A stretch of 42,732 bases of DNA. Source: Propionivibrio dicarboxylicus (GTDB lineage: Bacteria; Pseudomonadota; Gammaproteobacteria; Burkholderiales; Rhodocyclaceae). The stretch is taken from positions 1 through 42,732 of the forward strand of contig NZ_FNCY01000028.1 of assembly GCF_900099695.1 (NCBI RefSeq). The letters are read 5' to 3'. The position numbers were made by a program, and so were the translations under genes. This document shows positions 1 through 7,652 of this stretch, one piece after another. Numbering within the stretch: position 1 is the stretch's first letter; each line of letters starts with the position of its first letter. Under the pieces are notes generated by a model that ran no database searches, had not been told where the DNA came from, and saw only the letters and a list, made by a program, of their open reading frames with translations.

Positions 1-1509
1 CTGGTCATGGCCAGCCGGCGGCCCTTGCCTGTGGCACTGGCCCGGCAAGCCTTCAAGGTTAGCCAGCCCGGCGCGGAAACCGAAGACTTCGTTAGTCAGG
101 TACTGCTTCCATTGGGCAGCCTCTTCCCGAAAACAGGCACCGGCGAAGAACAAACGATTCGCCCCTTCCACAAGAGCCTGCGCGACTGGCTGACCAACCC
201 GGACGCGGCCGGTCAATACTACATCGACCCCGTGGCCGGGCATGAAACGCTGGGACGGCTGCTGTGGCAAGAGTTCGTCGCGAAACAAGACGCGCCGGAG
301 ACGCTCACAGAGTACGCCGTCACCGAGTTGCCCTACCACCTATTGGCACTGTCTGAAGAGCAGGAACTCGCCTTGGGGATCGACCGCTTCGCGTGGGAGA
401 GAATGCGTGAAGCGGCCGGTCACATCGCAGACAATCTGCAAGAAAAAGTATGCTGGCCAGCAGCAACGACTTGGTTGCGGTGGGGGCTTCGGAGCGACGA
501 GCGCTGGTTTGGTGCCGAGCATCTCAAGACGGTGACGACCCTCAATAATTTGGCGATGCTGCTTAAGGATCAAGGAGAACTGTCTACTGCCCGGCCGTTC
601 TTGGAACGTGCGCTGGCGATTTATGAAAAAGTGCTTGGAGCCGAGCATCCCGAGACAGCGCTGATCGTCAATAATCTAGCCTTGCTGCTTAAGGATCAAG
701 GTGAACTGTCGGGCGCCCGGTCGTTCCTTGAACGTGCGCTGGCGATAAATGAAAGATACTATGGCGTCGAGCATCCTAATACGGCGAGGAGCTTAGCCAA
801 TTTGGCGGCGCTGCTTCACGGGCAAAGGGACTTCTCCGGGGCTCAGGCGCTCTGTGAGCGCGCGCTGGCGATCCGCGAAAAAGTGCTTGGCAGCGAGCAT
901 CCGGAGACGGCGATTAGCCTCAATAATCTGGCGATGCTGCTTCAGGATCAAGGTGACCTGTCGGGCGCTCGACGGCTTCATGAGCGTGCGCTGGCGATCC
1001 GTGAAAAAATGTTTGGCGCCGAGCATCCCGACATGGCGACGAGTCTGAACAATATGGCGATGTTGCTTCAGGCGCAAGGCGATCTGTCGGGCGCCCGGCC
1101 GTTCTATGAACGCGCCCTGGCAATCCGTGAAAAAGTGCTTGGCGCCGAGCATCCCGATACAGCGAAAAGCCTCAGCAATCTGGCCTGGCTGCTTCTGGCG
1201 CACGGTGATTTGTCTGGGGCGCGGCCGCTCCTGGATCGAGCGCTGGCTGTTCATGAAAAAAGTCTGGGCGCTGAGCATCCTGATACATTGACGAGCCTGG
1301 ATAATCTGGCGGTTCTGCTTCAGAAACAAGGCGACCTATCAGGTGCCCGGCGGCTTATTGCCCGTGCTGAGAAAATTCGTGGAGTAGGGCTTGGTGCAGG
1401 GCTTCCGCTTACGTTGGCAAGCCTGAAACACCTGTTGAAGCAGAATAAACCGAAACTGAAGCGGCAACGAGGTGGTAAACCCTCTGGATCAAGGGGGCGC
1501 CATAAGTAG
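1..1509 (+). CDS. C-terminal part of a NACHT/STAND-type protein with tetratricopeptide repeats (5' end outside window)
   Basis: The frame is open at base 1, so the ATG at 7 is probably internal and the true start lies to the left. The first ~90 residues contain a motif of the type FHKSLRDWL, which is typical of the winged-helix stretch after NACHT ATPase domains. From about residue 175 to 470 there are seven kinesin-light-chain-type TPRs of 42 residues, each with a core like LNNLAMLL, then GDLSGARP, then ERALAIREKVLGAEHP. The C-terminus is basic. Such proteins (often DUF4062 or another N-terminal effector, then NACHT, then TPR or WD40) are thought to be STAND sensors, some acting in phage defence. 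The near-identical repeats suggest recent repeat expansion. The N-terminal effector and ATPase are not in the window, so the function of this copy is inferred. Confidence 0.8.
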   Translation: MVMASRRPLPVALARQAFKVSQPGAETEDFVSQVLLPLGSLFPKTGTGEEQTIRPFHKSLRDWLTNPDAAGQYYIDPVAGHETLGRLLWQEFVAKQDAPETLTEYAVTELPYHLLALSEEQELALGIDRFAWERMREAAGHIADNLQEKVCWPAATTWLRWGLRSDERWFGAEHLKTVTTLNNLAMLLKDQGELSTARPFLERALAIYEKVLGAEHPETALIVNNLALLLKDQGELSGARSFLERALAINERYYGVEHPNTARSLANLAALLHGQRDFSGAQALCERALAIREKVLGSEHPETAISLNNLAMLLQDQGDLSGARRLHERALAIREKMFGAEHPDMATSLNNMAMLLQAQGDLSGARPFYERALAIREKVLGAEHPDTAKSLSNLAWLLLAHGDLSGARPLLDRALAVHEKSLGAEHPDTLTSLDNLAVLLQKQGDLSGARRLIARAEKIRGVGLGAGLPLTLASLKHLLKQNKPKLKRQRGGKPSGSRGRHK

Positions 1510-1540
1510 CGTTACGCTTCAGGGTAACTTTTTCGTGCAA

Positions 1541-1572
1541 TAGGGATGCATGGCATTTGCCATGCATCCCTA
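1541..1572. repeat. Perfect palindrome, 15-bp arms with a 2-bp centre
   Basis: The left arm TAGGGATGCATGGCA (1541-1555) and the right arm TGCCATGCATCCCTA (1558-1572) are exact reverse complements separated by TT. A transcript would fold into a long hairpin on either strand. A T-rich stretch (TTTTTCG) precedes it and CTTTCTTTAAAA follows. It lies between the end of the NACHT/TPR gene and the decayed DUF4062 fragment. It could be a REP-like element, a bidirectional terminator or the end of a small mobile element. No second copy was seen in the window. Confidence 0.75.
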
Positions 1573-1732
1573 CTTTCTTTAAAACAGAATCGCGAAACTC
1601 TATCGGGCAGCTCGACAATAAATCGGACACGCCCCGTGGGAGAGAAGATTCTGCGCACCCACGCCGCGAATGCGTTCGGCCAATGCCATATACCATTGTC
1701 GTATGTTGTGATGGGCTGCCGCAGGATTTCGG

Positions 1733-2053
1733 TCAAACTGCTATCCGTGCCGGAATGGGTTGCCATCCAAACCGATCACCGAGCAACACGATGAAATTGG
1801 GCTTTGGGGGCAATCGCTGACAGCGTCGAATTTCTTCCAGACAAATATCGATCGTCCTGTGTTGACGTGCAGCCTCTTTACTGATGCCCCAACGTAAATC
1901 GACAGCCTGGAACTCAAAGCCGGCACTCTCGCAATGCTGCTTTAACCCGCGGAAAACCTCTCGATGGAGGGCTTCCCTCTCTGCGAGAAAATCGTTGAAC
2001 GTCGATGAAACGAAGATACGTATCGTCCGGGTGAATTTCCTGCGACAGATGCC
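1733..2053 (-). pseudogene. Decayed DUF4062 N-terminal domain
   Basis: Reading leftward from 2053, the frame encodes about 106 residues with DUF4062 hallmarks: an RIFVSSTFNDFLAERE start, then VDLRWGISKEAA, then ICLEEIRRC, then FIVLLGDRFGWQPIPARI. DUF4062 is normally the N-terminal domain of large NACHT/TPR or NACHT/WD40 proteins. Here the frame stops at 1733-1735, directly after the conserved GDRFGWQP region. Upstream, a TGA lies at 2054-2056 with no ATG, GTG or TTG before the domain. Both ends are therefore broken. The ~160 bp to the left show no convincing continuation in one frame. It converges on the NACHT/TPR fragment at 1-1509, so it cannot be that gene's own N-terminus without an inversion. 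Domain recognition is good; the history is inferred. Confidence 0.75.
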
Positions 2054-2199
2054 TCAGAAAACTTTGCTATAAATACTATCGTCATACACTGGACGGTTGA
2101 TATCAAAAATATCCATTTTTGACCGCCCAAGAGGCTTTTTTGCAGAAAGTTGAGGCAGAATCCCATAACTTTTTCGTTACTGTTTTTGAGAGAGAAAAA

Positions 2200-4146
2200 A
2201 TGAGCCGGGAGTATGTGGGGATTGATACGCTAGCGAGCAAGCGAGTGACATATCGTACGCGAGGGCTTGAAGTGAACGTGGAATTCGCTCGGCAAACACA
2301 AACCGTCGCTACGCTTGAGGGGCCTGTTCGGTGTGAGGTTGGGGACGCGATCGTGACAGGTGTGCAGGGAGAGCGTTGGCCGGTGCCGGCACTGAACTTT
2401 CAGGAAAAATACGTACCCGTTGAAGGACAAGCGTTGGGGAGCGACGGGAGATACCGGAAGAAAATATTGCGGGTCCAAGCCATTCAACTCGTGGCGCCTC
2501 TCGATATCGAACTTTCCGGGAATCGTGGGGTTTTGCACGGCGCCGAAGGTGATTGGTGTGTTTGGTATGGTTCCGATGACATGGCAATTGTGAACCGAGA
2601 CGTTTTCCTCAAGTCCTATGAACTCGACTCGGTGCCGGTGTATGTGGCATTGGCCAAGGATCTCTCGCCGACGGAACGTGAAAAGGCTTCGGAAGCACTT
2701 AGGGTGCTATCCGACTCTTTCCCGAAAACCAGCATCGCTGTGCTTGACGAGCGCACCTCGTCGCAATCGGAGATTCCTGTGTGGTTTCGCATTGTGAGTA
2801 AGCCACATCAGAAACCGCTCGGGCTACTCAAGGTCATTGAACTTCCGGCTCAATGTTTCATGGAACCATCCGTTTTCAAAGACGCTCTGGCGCGGATTCA
2901 AAAAGCAAATGGGATGGGGGTCGGTAGCTATTTCTTTTCGCGGGTGCGTAACTTCTTCTCTGGGTTATGTAAAACGAATAGTGGGCACGACTCGCTGGTG
3001 GCAATTGTCGCGGAGCAACTTGTCGAGGTGGATCGTTTCAATTCCGATCTGGCAAGCGATTCAAAACCGACTATCAACGAGTACTTTCTTAACAAACGCG
3101 ACGCCGAACTTGAACCGGTTGGGTTGGCCCGCATTCAAGGTATCGGGGCCGTGGCCGATTATTTCGCCACCGATTACCAAAGCAAATGGCAACGTCTGGT
3201 TTTGGCAACGACCAAAGAGATCGCTGATGTGGAAGCGAAGGGAGTGTGTTGTGCGATCATCGGTGTTGCGAAATATCTGTTTCTCCGCCGAACGTTGGTG
3301 TCCTTCGGAGTTTGGGCGGCCCTAAGCCTGGCAGCCTTTTCAGAATTCTCAGGAGGCTGTAAAGCGGATGACTACTTTGCATTTCTTGGTTGCGCCAGCA
3401 AACACTGGGAGCCCTGGTTTGAGTTGGTATCGGCTGCAATCTATTTTTCTTCCCTAGCCGTTGCTTGGAAAAAATACGCCGAAGCCAAGATCCAGAAATG
3501 GGAAGCGCGCCATCAGGATTATCGCTTGCTTGCTGAGTCGTTGCGTGTGCTCTACGTTCGTTCTCTTCTCGGCCAGACTGCTTGCGTCGCTCGTGATTTG
3601 CCCCGTGCGGAACCGACAGCATCCGGTTGGGTGAAATTGGCCTTGCGCTCGATATTTCATGCTCAGCCGACGATGAGTGTGTCAAACAACGAGGCAGCGC
3701 GTATCGCCGGCGCCAAGACATGCTTTATTGATGATCAGCTGGACTATCATCGGGTCAATCTCATCGACCGCAGAGAGTCGGCCATCGCACTCATTTCTTG
3801 CGTGGGGCGTTGGGCTTTTTTGTTGTTCGCGCTGGCTTTGATAGCACTTTTCTTCTCTGTTCTCTACAAGTTTTTCACCGATTCGCATTCCATGCCCATT
3901 CACTGGGTGCTGTTTCTCCAGTTAACAGGAATTGCTGTTTGGGGAGCAATGCGCAAGGTGATTGATACATTTGCCTGGGAACAGGAAGTTCAGCGTGGCG
4001 AACTGGTTCGTGATGTTCTGTTAGATGCCAGCCAGGGAAACGATCCGGTAATGATCCGCTCTGCTGCGGATTTTTTCCTGAAGGATCTGGCTGCCTGGCA
4101 TGCGCTGCATCGTAGCCGACCGATTGAAGCCGCGATCGGAGGGTGA
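2200..4146 (+). CDS. Large membrane protein: PGDYG-like N-terminal modules and SLATT-like C-terminal membrane region
   Basis: I chose the ATG at 2200 because GAGAGAG stands just upstream; an in-frame TTG at 2119 would add 27 residues. From the ATG the product is 648 aa. The N-terminal ~150 residues hold two similar modules (GPVRCEVGDAIVTGV...NFQEKY and GVLHGAEGDWCVWYG...FLKSYEL) resembling the PGDYG domain. The C-terminal half has hydrophobic pairs near residues 375-430 and 560-620. Between them is a soluble stretch with WEARHQDYRLLAESLRVLYV, a pattern seen in SLATT/DUF4231-type membrane proteins. Those are proposed pore-forming effectors in nucleotide-signalling conflict systems. The gene looks AT-richer than the rest of the window, which suggests transfer. 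It converges with the minus-strand gene ending at 4169. Domain assignments are by motif only. Confidence 0.75.
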   Translation: MSREYVGIDTLASKRVTYRTRGLEVNVEFARQTQTVATLEGPVRCEVGDAIVTGVQGERWPVPALNFQEKYVPVEGQALGSDGRYRKKILRVQAIQLVAPLDIELSGNRGVLHGAEGDWCVWYGSDDMAIVNRDVFLKSYELDSVPVYVALAKDLSPTEREKASEALRVLSDSFPKTSIAVLDERTSSQSEIPVWFRIVSKPHQKPLGLLKVIELPAQCFMEPSVFKDALARIQKANGMGVGSYFFSRVRNFFSGLCKTNSGHDSLVAIVAEQLVEVDRFNSDLASDSKPTINEYFLNKRDAELEPVGLARIQGIGAVADYFATDYQSKWQRLVLATTKEIADVEAKGVCCAIIGVAKYLFLRRTLVSFGVWAALSLAAFSEFSGGCKADDYFAFLGCASKHWEPWFELVSAAIYFSSLAVAWKKYAEAKIQKWEARHQDYRLLAESLRVLYVRSLLGQTACVARDLPRAEPTASGWVKLALRSIFHAQPTMSVSNNEAARIAGAKTCFIDDQLDYHRVNLIDRRESAIALISCVGRWAFLLFALALIALFFSVLYKFFTDSHSMPIHWVLFLQLTGIAVWGAMRKVIDTFAWEQEVQRGELVRDVLLDASQGNDPVMIRSAADFFLKDLAAWHALHRSRPIEAAIGG

Positions 4147-4168
4147 TTCGCCGTCAATTTCACCGCTA

Positions 4169-5158
4169 TCAAAGATATAGCCCGAATGCGTTCTCTGCTG
4201 CCTGCGTATTGTCGCCAATGATCCTGGTAAAGCGGCCTACTTGCCCCCCGATGGCGTAGTAAAGCCGCGAAGGGCGTGTCACGCAGGCGGCAGGGGCTTC
4301 ACCGGTGACGACCTGAATTCCGTAACGTTCGTAGAGGTGTCTGGCATAACGACAGCTTTCGTCGGAATTCTCGTCTGCGCATGCCATGCGCAACAGATCC
4401 CGGATTGTTCGTCCCCCATAGTCCCGATGCTGCAAGATTAAATTATGAGCGCTGGCACGCGCCGCATTGAGGGCTGCCGGATCCATTTTCTCAGGGTCGT
4501 AGGGCCGAGCAGTCCGGATGTCACGCAGTCGCTGACGCTCGTTCGCCCGCAGCGGCTGGTAATCAGCGAGTACTCTGGCCAGACTGAGCTGATGCTCGGC
4601 GCCCGGCGCGTACAGCGGTAACTCGTTGTAGACGTCGGCATAATCGACCAAGGGCTTGAGCACCGGATCGGCGCAACGACCGTGACGCCCGGTCCATCGC
4701 ATATAGGCCAAGGGATGGGAAGAAAGGCCAACGATACGGATACGCTGATTTCTCTCTGCCTGCTCGCACTCCTGTTGCGCCTGGGCTTCGGCAAGTTCAT
4801 AAAGATCAATCCTCCAGTTCTCGTCCGCGCCGGCCGGTTTGGGATATTGCCCCATGATTTGGCGAATCAGCGTATAGCGATCCGGCATGAAGCGGATACC
4901 GAGGCAACGCAACCAGAAGGCATGCGGATACTTGGCGGATTCGTTTAGCATCGGGAACGCCAACAGCGCGTCTCGCACAGGCATGCCGAGACGCGGTACC
5001 TGGACGGCCATGATCGCATCGTGGGCAGCGCGCACAAAGTCAGCCTGCGCCTCGGGCGACAGGTTGGTAAGGACTGTAATCGTCGGGAGGCGTCGTGCAG
5101 AACGCCTGCCGATCTCCGACGCGGGAATGGATTGCTTAGGGGGAACGATCGTCAGCAT
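4169..5158 (-). CDS. Unknown soluble protein, 329 aa, last gene of a three-gene group
   Basis: The open frame extends further upstream inside the preceding gene. The natural start is the ATG at 5158, 29 bp after that gene's stop. The product begins MLTIVPPKQS and has no signal peptide or membrane segment. It is rich in Arg, Ala and Tyr with many predicted helices (for example YELAEAQAQQECEQAERNQR and LARVLADYQPLRANERQRL). A few cysteines are scattered (WLRCLG, MACADEN, ESCRYARH) without a metal-binding pattern. I do not recognise a family. It is co-oriented with the HExxH membrane protein and the Sel1 protein, and ends 22 bp from the end of the convergent membrane-protein gene. Coding status is supported by the clean long frame and context. 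Confidence 0.6.
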   Translation of the reverse strand: MLTIVPPKQSIPASEIGRRSARRLPTITVLTNLSPEAQADFVRAAHDAIMAVQVPRLGMPVRDALLAFPMLNESAKYPHAFWLRCLGIRFMPDRYTLIRQIMGQYPKPAGADENWRIDLYELAEAQAQQECEQAERNQRIRIVGLSSHPLAYMRWTGRHGRCADPVLKPLVDYADVYNELPLYAPGAEHQLSLARVLADYQPLRANERQRLRDIRTARPYDPEKMDPAALNAARASAHNLILQHRDYGGRTIRDLLRMACADENSDESCRYARHLYERYGIQVVTGEAPAACVTRPSRLYYAIGGQVGRFTRIIGDNTQAAENAFGLYL

Positions 5159-5187
5159 GACTCGAAATAGTGAGATCAGATGTATCG

Positions 5188-5703
5188 CTACGGCACGGGC
5201 GCCCAGAACAACAGTGTCGGCGCGGCCAGCACGAGTGCAGCGAGGCAGTACGGTCGGATAGACCAGGCGGCAATGCGAAAATCGGAGGTCGATGGCAAAC
5301 CGGAAAATATGCAGATCGCGCTCAGCCAACCGACCAGCGCCCAGCGCAGATACGCGCCGCCGGAAAACGCCGGCAGCATCAGATGCAGAAAACACCAGAC
5401 GCCGGCGGCCATGAGCAGGAGCGGCGCAAGCGCCACCGGTGCAGCATTCCACTTGCTCAGACGGGCAAAACGCACATAACCCAGAATGTTCTGATGCGGC
5501 TGTATTCGCATTGATTCGGGCTGCGCACCGAGCACATAGCCGATACCGGCGTGCAAGGTCTCGTGCGCGACGGTACCGATCGCAGCGAACCACGCCAAAC
5601 GGCTGTGCGAACGGCGCAGGCGACGGACCAGATATTCCCAGGCCAGTATCAGCGCGATGGACGAGAAGTGGTCGAGGCGATACGCAAGGTAGTCTATCAG
5701 CAT
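5188..5703 (-). CDS. Membrane protein with HExxH motif, M50/site-2-protease-like
   Basis: Translation from the ATG at 5703 gives 171 aa (MLIDYLAYRLDH...). An ATG at 5769 would add 22 polar residues, and neither start has a strong ribosome-binding site. Four to five hydrophobic segments are visible. The motif HETLH sits at the end of a hydrophobic helix (AAIGTVAHETLHAGIGYVLGA is the surrounding region). Further on, SGLPSTSDF follows a hydrophobic segment. HExxH in a membrane helix plus a later Pro/Ser-x-x-Asp motif is how M50 intramembrane metalloproteases supply their zinc ligands, so a membrane zinc protease is the best reading. It is shorter than typical RseP or SpoIVFB. It lies 87 bp after the Sel1 gene and 29 bp before the unknown gene, so co-transcription is likely. 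The proteolytic role is inferred. Confidence 0.65.
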   Translation of the reverse strand: MLIDYLAYRLDHFSSIALILAWEYLVRRLRRSHSRLAWFAAIGTVAHETLHAGIGYVLGAQPESMRIQPHQNILGYVRFARLSKWNAAPVALAPLLLMAAGVWCFLHLMLPAFSGGAYLRWALVGWLSAICIFSGLPSTSDFRIAAWSIRPYCLAALVLAAPTLLFWAPVP

Positions 5704-5790
5704 GATATTCGTTGAGTTGATTGGCGTTTCCGGATCATCATGAGCGCGATAATTGTGGCCAGAGCGCATGGCGCCCTGGCCGCAGAAGTC

Positions 5791-6495
5791 TCAGCGATTT
5801 GGCCAGTTTTCGGCCAGCGCAAACATCTCGGCGTAGCCCAGGAGCATGTTCCGGAAAGCTTCCCGGTTGCCGCGATCACGAGCGATACGGAACCAGTGAT
5901 CGGCTTCCGAAAGGTCCTTGCGAACGCCAAGCCCATCACGGAATATCAAGCCGAGATTGTTGGCCGCCGAAGCGCTGCCACGCTCCGCCGCCGCACGGAA
6001 CCAGCGCATTGCTTCGGCATAGTCGCGGGCGACGCCCAGTCCGTCGCGATACATCACGCCGATATTTCCAGCGGCCAGCGCGCTGCCATGCTCGTTGGCG
6101 ACACGGTATAAGCGCAACGCCTCGGTATAGTCACGGTCTACGCCCAATCCTTCCTGATAGCAGATGCCGAGATTGTTGGTGGCGAGCACATTGCCACGAT
6201 CCGTCGCTGCCTTGTACCAGGCGAAGGCCTCGGAAAATCGCGCGCTGCTCCTTTCAATGTCGCTTGCCAATTCCTGCGGCAGGGCGTTCGGTATGCTGTT
6301 GTCACCGGTGACGATCATGGCGAGTCGCCGGATGTTTTCCGAGCCGCGGTTTTCCGGTGCTGAGATGCCGTATTCGCCGGGAATGATTCGGCAAGCCGAT
6401 GCATGCACGATCGTCCAGATACCGATGGCGGCGCTAATGAACATGAAAATCGACAAAGACATGCACGTGCGGTTCTTCAGAAAGTCGACCAGCAT
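5791..6495 (-). CDS. Sel1-repeat protein with N-terminal membrane anchor
   Basis: The 234-aa product starts MLVDFLKNRT with a good ribosome-binding site (GAGGAG 8 nt upstream of the ATG at 6495). Residues ~12-33 form a hydrophobic signal anchor or signal peptide. About residues 88-225 contain four Sel1-like repeats of ~36 residues with cores such as AFAWYKAATDRGNVLATNNLG and YRDGLGVARDYAEAMRWFRAAAERG-type segments. Sel1 repeats are short alpha-solenoids that hold protein partners together, often in the periplasm or at the membrane. It is the first gene of the minus-strand trio with the HExxH protein and the unknown protein. A scaffold or regulator for the HExxH protein is a reasonable guess, not shown by sequence. 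Confidence 0.85.
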   Translation of the reverse strand: MLVDFLKNRTCMSLSIFMFISAAIGIWTIVHASACRIIPGEYGISAPENRGSENIRRLAMIVTGDNSIPNALPQELASDIERSSARFSEAFAWYKAATDRGNVLATNNLGICYQEGLGVDRDYTEALRLYRVANEHGSALAAGNIGVMYRDGLGVARDYAEAMRWFRAAAERGSASAANNLGLIFRDGLGVRKDLSEADHWFRIARDRGNREAFRNMLLGYAEMFALAENWPNR

Positions 6496-6812
6496 TAATA
6501 GTTCTCCTCTGTTGTTGTGATGAAAATGCCCGGGTGGTGCTTCTTTGTTTTGTCGGGCAATAAGGACACAACGGGGAGAGCCGCGTCATTTTTCAACAGA
6601 ATCGATAAATTTTTTCTGCGTGCGCTTGCAGCTCGCTGGCCTACGTATGGCAAGGGGCTCGGCGATCTTGCAGTTACGCGGATTCCGCTGGCACTTCCTT
6701 CGACGTGGGTACGGTATGGTTTTCTCCGATTCAGCCATGCCGAGCGGGACCCGACACTATAGGGCTGGCATCGGACGGCCGCGCCAGTCCATGGCAGCGC
6801 GATGACGAAATC
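6496..6812. other. Intergenic, 317 bp, between CHAT protease and Sel1 gene
   Basis: No gene is seen. The stretch beside 6495 holds the Sel1 ribosome-binding site. The minus-strand sequence after the CHAT stop codon contains a weak CTGGC...GCCAG hairpin with no T-tract. I found no convincing promoter or terminator, so read-through from the CHAT operon into the Sel1 group cannot be excluded. Confidence 0.5.
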
Positions 6813-7652
6813 TCAGACGGGAAAGACGCTCGGAACGCCGTCGCCCGGCAGACATCCGTGGATGACGAGCGCATCGGCGCAGCCGAGATGCGAATCCTGT
6901 TGCTGCTGGCCGAAAAGCCAATCCGCCAGCGAAGTCGGCGCCGCGCCGAGCCAGTGCGCCATCAGCGGCGCCATGTGGGCGGCAGACAGAGGGCCGCTGG
7001 CGGATACGACGCAGCACGCACCTCTCGAGAGACAGGCGTCGACCAATCCGTCGAGCCCCCCGGCCAGTGCCTCACAGGCCAGGAGCCAGACCAAGGCCGG
7101 CAATTTTTCCGGAGGCTCCCATCCCCATGGCGTCCCGGTTTCGGTGAGCAAGGTCGAGGGGGCGGCAGCACCGTGCGCGACAATAAACAATTCCCGGTAA
7201 GCGCTAAGATCGGGCGTGCCTGCGAGCCAGTCATCGACCGTATCGCCGCGGCGGGCATCGACACGCGATGCGGCTATCAACGGTTGCACCGAGGCGATGA
7301 AGCGGTTGTCTGGCCAGCGATCGAGCAGCAGGCTGCGTCCATGACGAAGCGATAACGGAGCGGCGACGTAGCGGCGAATGATTTGAGCATGTTTGCCGAG
7401 CTCGCTCCCGTTACAGGCCATGCGCTCCCAATTCAATTTTTGCCATTCGGGTGGCAGGCAATCGTCGAGAAGAATGCGCGCACCGACACCGCTACTGACG
7501 ATTTCGAGCATCTCGTCGGCAAGCCACGCAGGCAGGACCCCATCGGGCAATTCGCTGACGGTAACGCGTCGCCCGTTCAGGCGCATCGCTTGCTCGCCGT
7601 CCCGATCGATGTGCAGTGTCCGCAAGGATTTCAGCGACGTCTGATGTGCCAT
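6813..7652 (-). CDS. Short CHAT-like (caspase-fold) cysteine protease
   Basis: The 279-aa product starts MAHQTSLKSL at 7652, overlapping the previous gene's end by 22 bp, so translation is probably coupled. The C-terminal half carries the two CHAT hallmarks: LFIVAHGA (His160) after a hydrophobic strand, and VWLLACEAL (Cys193) after another. A RGACCVVSASGPLS strand then replaces the usual AGARAVVASLWPV. These form the His/Cys dyad of clan CD peptidases. There are no TPRs and no signal peptide, so it is cytoplasmic and short for the family. The N-terminal ~130 residues match nothing I recognise and may be a recognition or inhibitory part. It ends an operon with a CARF nuclease and a sigma-like factor. 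Activity and substrate are inferred. Confidence 0.7.
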   Translation of the reverse strand: MAHQTSLKSLRTLHIDRDGEQAMRLNGRRVTVSELPDGVLPAWLADEMLEIVSSGVGARILLDDCLPPEWQKLNWERMACNGSELGKHAQIIRRYVAAPLSLRHGRSLLLDRWPDNRFIASVQPLIAASRVDARRGDTVDDWLAGTPDLSAYRELFIVAHGAAAPSTLLTETGTPWGWEPPEKLPALVWLLACEALAGGLDGLVDACLSRGACCVVSASGPLSAAHMAPLMAHWLGAAPTSLADWLFGQQQQDSHLGCADALVIHGCLPGDGVPSVFPV

